From JTS-AC122 sp050246015 (GTDB lineage: Bacteria > Planctomycetota > Phycisphaerae > Phycisphaerales > UBA1924), in assembly GCA_050246015.1 (NCBI GenBank), contig JBFWWU010000006.1, positions 165,223-229,222 of the forward strand: 64,000 nt of DNA, read 5' to 3'. The notes beneath the pieces are model-generated. The model was given only the letters and a program-made list of their open reading frames with translations. It was not told the DNA's origin and searched no databases. Positions 53,092 to 61,371 of this stretch are shown one piece after another. Within the stretch, counting starts at the first letter, position 1. Every line of letters begins with the position of its first letter. A program made the position numbers and the translations under genes.

Positions 53092-55143
53092 ATGGCGACG
53101 AACAGCAAGCGTGCGGAGATCGCGGCGGCATGCGTGGCGGCGTGGCTGAGCGCGGGGGTGGTGTGCGCGCAGCCGGGCGGGTCGGCGACGAGCAAGGGAA
53201 CACCGATCGCTCCGGCGAAACCGGAGGCGAAACGTCCGGCGGGCGTGGCGTCGCCCGCGACGACGAAGCCCGCCGGGACGACCGCTTCAAAGCCGGAGAA
53301 CGGCGCCGCGCGGGCGGTATCGGCGGTGAATGTCGAAGTGGTGAGTGTGTTGGGCGCGGTGCGGGTGCGTCTGTCGCAGGCGCCGGATGCGAAGTGGAGG
53401 CTGCTCAAGGCGGGCGAACGGCTGTCCGAGGGGGTTGAGTTTTTCATCGGGCCAAGTTCGAGCGTCACGATCCGGGTGGCGGAGCACCAGGTGTTCGTGT
53501 TCGATCAGACGGGCAAGGTGACGCTGCGGCGCGCGCTGAGGGACGGCGACACGCACGTGACGCGGATCAAGGTGAAGGAAGGGCGGGTGGGGTTTGACGT
53601 GGATTCGACCAAGTCGAAGAACGACGTGAAGATTGAATGTCCGGACATGACGCTGGCGATCAAGGGGACGATCGGCGGGATCGAAGTGCGTGAAGGGTTT
53701 GCGACGCGGGCGTTCGGCGACATGGAGAACAAGGGGCGGATCGAACTGGATTACGAGAGCGGGGTTCGGGCGGTGATGACGGGCAATGAGACGTCGGACG
53801 CGAACACGCCCAACCCGGCCGAGAACTTGAACGAGGTTGCATCGGTGGAGACGCCGAAGGTGGAGGCGCGAGACGCGGACGAGAAGCGTCAACTCAAGCG
53901 GATCACGAGCAGCAAGCAGGACGTGGAGTTCACGGTGGGGAGCACGAAGACGCCGGCGACGGGGACGATGCTGCCGCCGGCGATCGACGATCCGGGGCCG
54001 ACACCGGACGTGCCGCCGCCGGCGTCCGGGAGCGTGATTCATCTGGATGCGCTGAACGGCGAACTGTTCGAGACGACGCCGGGGCTGGACTCGCGGCTGC
54101 TGCGGGGCGGGTACGTGGTGGACCCGACGGCCGCGACGGGCGGGAGCGCGATCTTGAACGATCAGACGGCGACCGGCGCGGGTCGGCTGATCCTGCTGGA
54201 GACGAGTTTTCCGTCGTCCGGGTCGGTGCGGAATCGGCTGTCAGAGGTGCGGCTGGACCGGCTGCATGAACCGGCGTCGGCGCTTGGGAGTTTCTCCGGC
54301 GACCGCGCGATGGTCCCGACGCTATCCGGCCTGGGGGCGCTTGGACCCACGCTGTATGCGACGGGATCGGTGGGAGATCGATCGGGGGTCTACCGAGTGG
54401 ACATGCTCGCCGGCGAGGTAGCGCCGACGATGGACCTGGGGACGACGTTCCACGGCGCGCTGGGTGGATCGACCGGGAGGGGAACGCTCTTTGCCGTGGT
54501 GGATGACCCGGGGGGGCGCGTGAATGACCCGCTGCTTTCGCGCAGCGCGATCGTGGAACTGGATCCGCGGACGAACTACATGGCGGCGGCGTACACGGGG
54601 CTCAACGGGGGTCTCGGGGAGAACGCCGGCACGTCGAACTCGTCGGGCATTGAACTCGCTTCGCTGCAGGCGCTGACGGGGCTCGCGGCGGTCGACGGCG
54701 GGGTGGTGATCTCGGGGGTGTCTGGCGCGAACGGGCGCAGCGTGTTCCTGCGGTATCAGACCGAGGGGGGCACGGCGCAACTGCGGGACGTACGGAACAT
54801 GCCCGAGGCGTTGACGCACGGGCTGGCGAGCGAGACGCCGGGGACCGTGGGCGCGAGCACGCCGCTGGCCAATCCTCCGGGGCTGATCGACCGGGTGTCG
54901 CTGCCGGTGCTGTTTGCGGAGATGGGGTACAGCCCGCAGGCGTTTCATTCGGGGCTGGTGGAGCGGTTGACGCAGCGGCAGGTGGTGATCCGGGCGTCGA
55001 TGCCGGAGGCGTGCGCGGCGAGTTCGGAGATTGGGACGCTGCGGACGTACCTGGAGCGGCACATCGGGGAGGCGGGGGGCATTGGGCGCGCGGTCGCGGA
55101 TTTTCACGCGTCGTTGCCGTCGGGGCACCCGTGCGGGCAGTAG
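53092..55143 (+). CDS. Large exported FecR-domain protein beside the CHASE2 cyclase
   Basis: The 683-residue product has a signal peptide ('AAACVAAWLSAGVVCAQP'), a Lys/Pro/Ala-rich linker, and a FecR domain (about residues 80-230) with 'VSVLGAVRVRLSQAPDAKWRLLKAGERLSEGVEFFIG' and 'VKEGRVGFDVDSTKSKNDVKIECPDMTLAIKGTIGGI'. The C-terminal 400 residues are of unknown fold, with Gly/Ser-rich loops. The cyclase stop is 54 bp upstream. CHASE2 proteins are often encoded next to FecR proteins, so they may form one sensor system. The ATG at 53092 follows GAGGGG. Confidence 0.85.
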   Translation: MATNSKRAEIAAACVAAWLSAGVVCAQPGGSATSKGTPIAPAKPEAKRPAGVASPATTKPAGTTASKPENGAARAVSAVNVEVVSVLGAVRVRLSQAPDAKWRLLKAGERLSEGVEFFIGPSSSVTIRVAEHQVFVFDQTGKVTLRRALRDGDTHVTRIKVKEGRVGFDVDSTKSKNDVKIECPDMTLAIKGTIGGIEVREGFATRAFGDMENKGRIELDYESGVRAVMTGNETSDANTPNPAENLNEVASVETPKVEARDADEKRQLKRITSSKQDVEFTVGSTKTPATGTMLPPAIDDPGPTPDVPPPASGSVIHLDALNGELFETTPGLDSRLLRGGYVVDPTAATGGSAILNDQTATGAGRLILLETSFPSSGSVRNRLSEVRLDRLHEPASALGSFSGDRAMVPTLSGLGALGPTLYATGSVGDRSGVYRVDMLAGEVAPTMDLGTTFHGALGGSTGRGTLFAVVDDPGGRVNDPLLSRSAIVELDPRTNYMAAAYTGLNGGLGENAGTSNSSGIELASLQALTGLAAVDGGVVISGVSGANGRSVFLRYQTEGGTAQLRDVRNMPEALTHGLASETPGTVGASTPLANPPGLIDRVSLPVLFAEMGYSPQAFHSGLVERLTQRQVVIRASMPEACAASSEIGTLRTYLERHIGEAGGIGRAVADFHASLPSGHPCGQ

Positions 55144-55144
55144 G

Positions 55145-57019
55145 TCACACGGGGCGAACCCGGAGACTGGCGTAGAGCGCTTCGAGTTCGCGGGCGTGTG
55201 CGTCCATGGACTTGGGCGGGGTGACGCGGGCGCGCAAGAGCGTGAGGCGATGGGGTTGTCGGATGACCTCGGCGAGGCGGCGTGCCAGGTCGAAGGGGTC
55301 GTTGCCTCGGAAGAGAAGGCCGTTGTGGTTATCGACGACGAAGTCGGGGATGCCGCCGACGGCTGCACCGAGCACGGGGACGCGGCATGCGAAGAACTCG
55401 AAGACGGTCTGGGGCGCGTTGTCCCACCAGACGCTGGGGACGACGCCGAGGTCCTTGCCGCCGAGGATCCAGGGGATGTCGTGGTAGGTGTAACCGTGGA
55501 CGAAGGCGAGCCTGGCGAGGCGTGGTTCGAGGCGTCGGAAGACCCATTCGATGGACTGGCCGTCGAGGGCGTAGATGGCGAGGTCGAGGCGGGCGAGGTA
55601 CTCGGGGGTGAAGAGTTCAAGGGCTCGGGCCAGGACGTGGAGACCCTTGTAGTAGTTGTTGTAACCCATGAAGACCAGGCGGATGGGGCGTGGCGGGCCC
55701 GCGAGCGACGCCGGAGGTGAAGCGGGATCGGGAAATGGGGGCGGATCGAAGACGAGTTCGCGTCCCTGCTCGACGATCTGGTTGATACGCGAGCCGATGG
55801 CGAGCGTGCGGATGACGCCGGGGTCGACGCCCATGGAGATGAACTTGTCGCGGACGAAGTTGGAGACGGCGAGCACCTGGTCGCAGGAGGAGAGCATGCG
55901 GACCATGGCGTGTCGGCGGAGGCCGAAGTCGTTGGGTGTGACGCCCGGGGGGAGGGGCGGATCGGGCTGGATGAGGTTGAGGAGCGGCTGGGGCTCGCGG
56001 ATCTCGAAGGGGCTGTGAGCATCGGGGGCGGGGTGGGCCGAGTGCTGGCGGCGGGTGAGCATGTCCATCTCAAGAAGGATCGTCTGGGTCTGGCCGCGGT
56101 GGTCGTCGCTGCGGAACTCGGGGGCGAGCGAGTCCTTCATGTCGACGGCGACTGGCGACGCGGAGGGCGTGCGTGGCGGCCGATCCCAGGGCGAGGCGTG
56201 GAAGGGGAAGGGCTCGAGGGCGCTGGGCGCGTCATCGACGGCGCGTCCGGGGAGGGCGCCGGGGCCGATGCCTTGGGCGCGCATCGAGTCGATCTGTTTG
56301 CGCAGGCGGAGAAGTTCGAGGGATTTTTTGACGACGCGCACGGGCCAGGAGAACTCGTGCTTGAAGCCGCCCCAGGCGCTTTGAAATGTTGCGTGCACGG
56401 CGTCGGCTTGGGACTGGGTGGGTCCTGATTTAGGAAGCAGGTGGGAGGCGGCGCGCTCGCGACGTTCGGCGGCGGGGTCTTTGGTGGCGATGCAGGTGGA
56501 GCAGGCATGCCCGCCGCGAGAGTCGGTGCAGACGTGCCGGTGTCCGTGCATGAGGTAGACCTGGGGACAGACGGTGTGGTAGTTATGGAGGCTGAAGAGG
56601 ACTTTGGCGCCCGCGCGGCGTGCGGCTTCGACGCAGCCGACGGAGAAGCCCTCGATGTTGTGGAAGTGCACGATGTCGGGCGAGATGCAGGCGAAGAGAC
56701 GGGCGACCTCGAGTTCGAGTTGGGGCGAACTGACTTCGTCGAGGGGGCGTTGGAACTGGACGATGGAAGGGGCCATGACGGGGGAGTTGACGACTTCGAA
56801 GACCTTGACGCCGAGCCAGTCGTGGTGCCGGCGGACGAAACAGGGGGAGGTCTTGTCGGGCGTGGGCATGGGGACGAAGGAGGTGCCTCCGAAGAGCGAG
56901 AAGACGTCGTTCCCGCGTTTGAGAAGTTCGAGGGCGAGGGATTGGCAGTAGCCGTTGACCCCGCCGCCGAAGCCGGCGCCGTCCCAGATGCGAGCCCAGT
57001 TGACCAGAACGATTTTCAT
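55145..57019 (-). CDS. GT4-family glycosyltransferase with large central insertion
   Basis: The 624-residue product has the GT-B N-terminal start 'MKIVLVNWARIWDGAGFGGGVNGYCQSLALELLKRGNDV' and a C-terminal half with 'RLVFMGYNNYYKGLHVLARALELF' and the donor-site pattern 'VPSVWWDNAPQTVFEFFACRVPVLGAAVGGIPDFV'. Between the halves lies an insertion of about 190 residues (about 195-385), with a Cys-containing start ('VCTDSRGGHACSTCIATKD') and a long low-complexity Pro/Ser part. It likely builds polysaccharide or glycoprotein glycans in the cytoplasm. It ends one base after the + strand FecR gene ends (convergent). Confidence 0.9.
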   Translation of the reverse strand: MKIVLVNWARIWDGAGFGGGVNGYCQSLALELLKRGNDVFSLFGGTSFVPMPTPDKTSPCFVRRHHDWLGVKVFEVVNSPVMAPSIVQFQRPLDEVSSPQLELEVARLFACISPDIVHFHNIEGFSVGCVEAARRAGAKVLFSLHNYHTVCPQVYLMHGHRHVCTDSRGGHACSTCIATKDPAAERRERAASHLLPKSGPTQSQADAVHATFQSAWGGFKHEFSWPVRVVKKSLELLRLRKQIDSMRAQGIGPGALPGRAVDDAPSALEPFPFHASPWDRPPRTPSASPVAVDMKDSLAPEFRSDDHRGQTQTILLEMDMLTRRQHSAHPAPDAHSPFEIREPQPLLNLIQPDPPLPPGVTPNDFGLRRHAMVRMLSSCDQVLAVSNFVRDKFISMGVDPGVIRTLAIGSRINQIVEQGRELVFDPPPFPDPASPPASLAGPPRPIRLVFMGYNNYYKGLHVLARALELFTPEYLARLDLAIYALDGQSIEWVFRRLEPRLARLAFVHGYTYHDIPWILGGKDLGVVPSVWWDNAPQTVFEFFACRVPVLGAAVGGIPDFVVDNHNGLLFRGNDPFDLARRLAEVIRQPHRLTLLRARVTPPKSMDAHARELEALYASLRVRPV

Positions 57020-57288
57020 GCGGATGCGAGTGTACAGCCGGGAAGCGGGGCGGGCATGCGGGGAAGCAGCGGGTGGGCGGGGGGCGAATCGGTTGAAAGA
57101 AGCCGGCGCGTTGTGAACAGCCGGTCGCACGTGGCGGAGTGGTTGGAGCGAGCCGGAGGAGTCAAGAGCGTGACAGCGGTGGAGATGGCATCGGGATTGC
57201 CGTTGGGAGAGATCTCGCGGCTTGTCAATCCAGAGTGGCGGCCCTTCCCCAAGAGGGTGGAGGACGCCGTGCTTAACAGGAGATTGCC

Positions 57289-59871
57289 ATGGTGGTTCAT
57301 GCTCGCGTGGGAATGGGGATTGTCGGAGCCTCGATGTCCTTTTTGGTGCTAAGCCATGGCGCGCGGGGGCAGGACCTCAACGGCAACTTCACGCCGGATT
57401 CGGCGGAACTGCGGGCGGGAGCGGCGGACTGCAATCGCAACGGCGTGCTGGACAGTGTGGACGTTTCGAGGCCGCATTTTTCGAACGCGATCGAGCACCT
57501 GAACGGGTTGCAACCGTCTCAGAACAACGTGTGGGACGTGTGTCCGATCGATTTCAATCAAGACGGCCGGGCGGACCTGGCGCTGTGCGCGTTTACGAGC
57601 ACGAACTTCGGGAACATCGCGCTGTGGCGGAATGAAGGCGGGCCGGGGCTGGTGTTTCAGGGCGAGATCGCGTTTGCCAATGCGAGGCCGACGATCATCA
57701 AGTCGGCGGACCTGAACAGCGACGGGAGGCCGGACCTGGTGTCGGCGGATTCGTCGTTCAACCGCGTGTACGTCATGCTGGCGACGGGGAGCGGGACGTT
57801 TGCACCGGCGGTGACGCTCGCGGGGGACGCCTCGAACAACGGGTCTGTTGGGCTGGCGCTGGGGGATCTGGACGGGGACGGGGACGTGGATGTAGCCGCG
57901 ACATCGTGGGGGACCAACCGAGTCAACGTGTGGCGGAACAGCGGGAACGGGACGTTCGGCCCGCGGGGCACGTTCGCGACGGAGTTTCAGCCGCGGGACG
58001 TGGCGATCGGGGACTTCACGGGGGACGGGCTGGCGGACCTTGCGGTGGCGAACGAGTACTACGCGCCCAACCCGGCGTCGGCGAACGGGACGGTGTCGCT
58101 GCTGCGGAACACGGGCGGGGCGGTCTTCGTGTCGCACGCGACCATTGCCATGCCGATCGGCAACACGCCCTTCAACTACCAGGCGAGGCCGCAGTTCGTC
58201 GAGCTCAAGGACATCGACCACGACGGCGACGTGGATCTCATCACGTCGTCGAAGCTCGCCAACACGCTGGCGATCCACCTGAATAGCGGCTCGGGCGGCT
58301 TCTCGCTTGGTCAGCGGTTCGGGGGCGCGAATATCGAGGGGGACGCGCGCGACGTGCAGGTCGCCGACCTCGACGGCGACGGGTGGGAAGAGATCGTCTG
58401 GGGCGACCCGGAGCAGAACAACGTCGCGATCCTACGGAACACGCTGGGCACGTTCTGGCTGCACCAGAACTTCGCGACGTCGATCTACGGCTCGCTGTAC
58501 CTGGGGGTGGCGGACTTCAGCGGGGACGGGCGGCCGGACATCGTCTCGGCCAACGACGCCGCGCGGACGTTTTCAATCCTTGTGAACACGGGCGGGCTCA
58601 ACTTCGATGCGCCGATCCATCTGCGTCCCGACGAGTATCCGCAGAACCTGACCTTCGCGGATTTCAACAACGACGGGGTGACGGACATGTGCACGCTGCG
58701 GTCGAACTACGCGCAGACGGTGTGGAACATCGCGGTGTATCCCGGGCAGGGCAACGCGGTGTTCAGCAAGACGCCGATCGACACGCCGGTGGGGAGCATC
58801 GGCGTGCTGTACCCGCGCGACGTGAACCACGACGGGAACATGGACCTGATTGACCTGTACGGGCACTGCCTGGTGTACCTGGGCAACGGGGACGGCACGT
58901 TCCAGCTGGCGATCGATTCGAACCTGGTCGTGCGGTACCTGCGGTCGGTGATCGCGGATCTGAACGTCGATGGGAACCTGGACCTGGCGTGGGTGGTGGC
59001 GGGGCACCCGGGCTCGTACTCGGTGAGCTTGGGTGATGGCGCGGGTCGTTTCGGGCCGGCGACGTCGTACACCATGCTCGCCGAGGATGAATCCGTGGGC
59101 GTGGGCGATATCAACGGGGACGGAGCGCCGGAACTGTTTGCGGGATTCCGTCAGCAGCTCGCGCCGCCGGCGGGCGGGGTGCTGTCATGGCTGCCGAACA
59201 ACGGAGACGGGACGTTCGGCGCGAGGCAGGATCGGTTCATCACGGCCTCGCCGCTGAGCCCGGCGGTGGGGGCGATCGCGGTCGCGGACGTTGACGCGGA
59301 CGGGGACCGCGACGTCGTCGTCGCCGCGCTCGGGCTGAGGCTGTACCGCAACCCCGGCGACGGGGCGCTTCCGGAGGTTCCCGAGATCGTCAACCAAACC
59401 GGCGTCAGCGAACTGTTTGCGACCGACATCGACCTGGACGGAGATATTGACCTGTACGGTCGCGGCACCACGGGGATCGCGTTCCTCAACACCGGCGCGG
59501 GGATGTTCGCCCCGCCGATGTTCCTGCACCGGTACGACTCGAACGCGCGGGGCTTCGTGGTCGCGGATGTGGACGACGACGGGCGGCCGGACCTGGTGAT
59601 CCGGCCCGAGAACTCGTGGGGCACGTTCGTGTTCCTGAATCATGATCAGTGGAGCGCCGACGCCAATGGCAACGGCGTGCCGGACGAGTGTGAAGCGCCC
59701 CCGCCGTGCCCCGCGGACTTCAACGGCGACGGCGCGGCGAACTCCCAGGACTTCTTCGACTTCCTGGGAGCGTTCTTCGGATCGCTGCCGGCGGCGGACT
59801 TCAACGGCGACGGCACGATCAACTCCCAGGACTTCTTTGAGTATGTGACGGCGTTTTTCGCGGGCTGCTAA
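57289..59871 (+). CDS. Secreted FG-GAP/VCBS repeat protein with GC-dockerin end
   Basis: The 860-residue product has a signal peptide (cleaved near SHGARGQD) and EF-hand-like 'DLNGNFTPDSAEL' directly after it. Then come about twelve FG-GAP beta-propeller-like units with 'DLNSDGRPDLVSAD', 'DLDGDGDVDVAATSWG', 'DFSGDGRPDIVSAND' type Ca-binding loops. The last 60 residues are the paired dockerin-like motif ('DFNGDGAANSQDFFDFLGAFF' then 'DFNGDGTINSQDFFEYVTAFF') ending Ala-Gly-Cys. The ATG at 57289 follows ACAGGAG. It is a surface or extracellular protein of unknown role; Ca is the likely ligand. Confidence 0.92.
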   Translation: MVVHARVGMGIVGASMSFLVLSHGARGQDLNGNFTPDSAELRAGAADCNRNGVLDSVDVSRPHFSNAIEHLNGLQPSQNNVWDVCPIDFNQDGRADLALCAFTSTNFGNIALWRNEGGPGLVFQGEIAFANARPTIIKSADLNSDGRPDLVSADSSFNRVYVMLATGSGTFAPAVTLAGDASNNGSVGLALGDLDGDGDVDVAATSWGTNRVNVWRNSGNGTFGPRGTFATEFQPRDVAIGDFTGDGLADLAVANEYYAPNPASANGTVSLLRNTGGAVFVSHATIAMPIGNTPFNYQARPQFVELKDIDHDGDVDLITSSKLANTLAIHLNSGSGGFSLGQRFGGANIEGDARDVQVADLDGDGWEEIVWGDPEQNNVAILRNTLGTFWLHQNFATSIYGSLYLGVADFSGDGRPDIVSANDAARTFSILVNTGGLNFDAPIHLRPDEYPQNLTFADFNNDGVTDMCTLRSNYAQTVWNIAVYPGQGNAVFSKTPIDTPVGSIGVLYPRDVNHDGNMDLIDLYGHCLVYLGNGDGTFQLAIDSNLVVRYLRSVIADLNVDGNLDLAWVVAGHPGSYSVSLGDGAGRFGPATSYTMLAEDESVGVGDINGDGAPELFAGFRQQLAPPAGGVLSWLPNNGDGTFGARQDRFITASPLSPAVGAIAVADVDADGDRDVVVAALGLRLYRNPGDGALPEVPEIVNQTGVSELFATDIDLDGDIDLYGRGTTGIAFLNTGAGMFAPPMFLHRYDSNARGFVVADVDDDGRPDLVIRPENSWGTFVFLNHDQWSADANGNGVPDECEAPPPCPADFNGDGAANSQDFFDFLGAFFGSLPAADFNGDGTINSQDFFEYVTAFFAGC

Positions 59872-60022
59872 CTTTACAACGCCAGATTGCGGGAAAGGCT
59901 TGAAGAGGCGGGCGGGATTCCCGCTCGACGAATTCGGATTCGAGCGAGAAGCCGGGCGGGGCGGAGGCGAGAGAGCGCCGGCGGCGAACGACACAGCGGA
60001 GCATTGACCCTGGAGACCTCAG

Positions 60023-61333
60023 ATGAAGACGCTCATTTCGTGCATGTTGACGTTGTCGGGTGCGGCCGGCGCCTTGGGGCAGTCGTGCGGCGCGTGGTCC
60101 GCCACGGCGACACCGAGCCCCGGCGCGAGCACCAACCTGCTGTACGACGTAGCGACGACCGGGGCTGACGCGGCGCTCGCGGTGGGATCGTACTCGGATG
60201 GGGTGACCGCGCCGCAGCCCCTGGTGATGAGATGGGATGGGGGAGAGTGGTCCGTGCTGTCGCTGCCGGAGACGGCAGGGCTGGGGACGATGCCGAGCGT
60301 GCAGGGGATAGGTCGAGCGCCGACGGGGGCGGCGATGTGGGTGGTTGGGTATGTGCGCACGCCGTATCCGACGGACCAGATGCCGCTGATTATCCGGTGG
60401 GAGAACGGCGTCTGGGGCGCGCCGGTGACGCCGACGCTGCGGCCGCAGACGGTGTACCCGTTCGCGGCGCGGGGCGGCTTCGCGTACGACGTGACGGCGC
60501 TCTCGGAGGACGATGTGTGGGTGGTGGGGGCCGCGGTGGGGTACGGCGACGCGAGCGCCACGAGCGTCGGGCTGGCGCTGCACTTTGATGGATCGTCGTG
60601 GACGGACGTCCCGGTGCCGCAGGCGGGCAACCGGCACCACGAACTCTCGTGCGTCTCGGCATCGTCGAGCGACAACGTGTGGGCGGTGGGGGACTGGCGC
60701 AGCATCGGCGGGGCGTTTCAGGCGCTGATCGTGCGATGGGACGGGTCGTCGTGGTCGCGCGTGTCCAACCCGGGAGAGGGCGCCGGCGGGGGCGACGCCG
60801 AGGCGGTCCTGGCGCTGGCGCCCGACAACGTCTGGGTGTCCGGGTCGTTTTACGGCGGGAGCGTGCGGCTGATCCGATGGAACGGGAGCGCGTGGGAGAC
60901 GCCGACGACGGGGATCACGGGTGTGGTCGCGAGTTTCGCCGCGACGGGTACGGATGACATCTGGGCGGCGGACGCGACGAACGCGACGATCCACCACTTC
61001 GACGGGGTGTCGTGGAGTGCGAGCCATTCCGGCGGCTTTCCCGGCTCGGCGTACGTGCTCCGCGGGTGGGGGATGGATGTCTACGGCGCCTGCGGGGTGT
61101 GGGCGGTTGGCGGGTATTCCGACGGCGCGGTGCAGGTCACGCTCGCGGAGCGGCCCGTGCCGGCGCCGTGCCGAGCGGACTTCAACGCCGACGGAACGGC
61201 GAACTCGCAGGACTTCTTTGACTTCGTGTCGGCGTTCTTCGAGCTTGACGGCACCGCGGACTTCAACCGCGACGGAGCGGTGAACTCGCAGGACTTCTTT
61301 GACTTCCTGGTGGAGTTCTTTGCGGGGTGCTGA
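60023..61333 (+). CDS. Secreted GC-dockerin protein with Trp/Gly-rich repeats
   Basis: The 436-residue product has a signal peptide ('MKTLISCMLTLSGAAGALGQ') and several WD/Kelch-like units with 'MRWDGGEWSVLSLPE', 'HFDGSSWTDVPVP', 'VRWDGSSWSRVSNPG' and 'HFDGVSWSASHS', a pattern of secreted beta-propellers. The C-terminal 60 residues again carry the paired dockerin motif ('DFNADGTANSQDFFDFVSAFF' and 'DFNRDGAVNSQDFFDFLVEFF'), ending Ala-Gly-Cys. The ATG at 60023 follows GGAGACCTCAG. It lies 150 bp after the FG-GAP protein and 38 bp before the next repeat protein, all in the same direction. Confidence 0.9.
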   Translation: MKTLISCMLTLSGAAGALGQSCGAWSATATPSPGASTNLLYDVATTGADAALAVGSYSDGVTAPQPLVMRWDGGEWSVLSLPETAGLGTMPSVQGIGRAPTGAAMWVVGYVRTPYPTDQMPLIIRWENGVWGAPVTPTLRPQTVYPFAARGGFAYDVTALSEDDVWVVGAAVGYGDASATSVGLALHFDGSSWTDVPVPQAGNRHHELSCVSASSSDNVWAVGDWRSIGGAFQALIVRWDGSSWSRVSNPGEGAGGGDAEAVLALAPDNVWVSGSFYGGSVRLIRWNGSAWETPTTGITGVVASFAATGTDDIWAADATNATIHHFDGVSWSASHSGGFPGSAYVLRGWGMDVYGACGVWAVGGYSDGAVQVTLAERPVPAPCRADFNADGTANSQDFFDFVSAFFELDGTADFNRDGAVNSQDFFDFLVEFFAGC

Positions 61334-61371
61334 CGTGACAGCGGCGTGGGCGCCCGAAAAAGGAGGACATG

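Noticed and set aside
57126..57200. tRNA-Ser-like text 'GTGGCGGAGTGGTTGGAGC'
   Set aside because: It resembles the 5' part of a tRNA-Ser, but no anticodon arm, variable arm or acceptor pairing follows, and there is no TTCGA T-loop at the right place.
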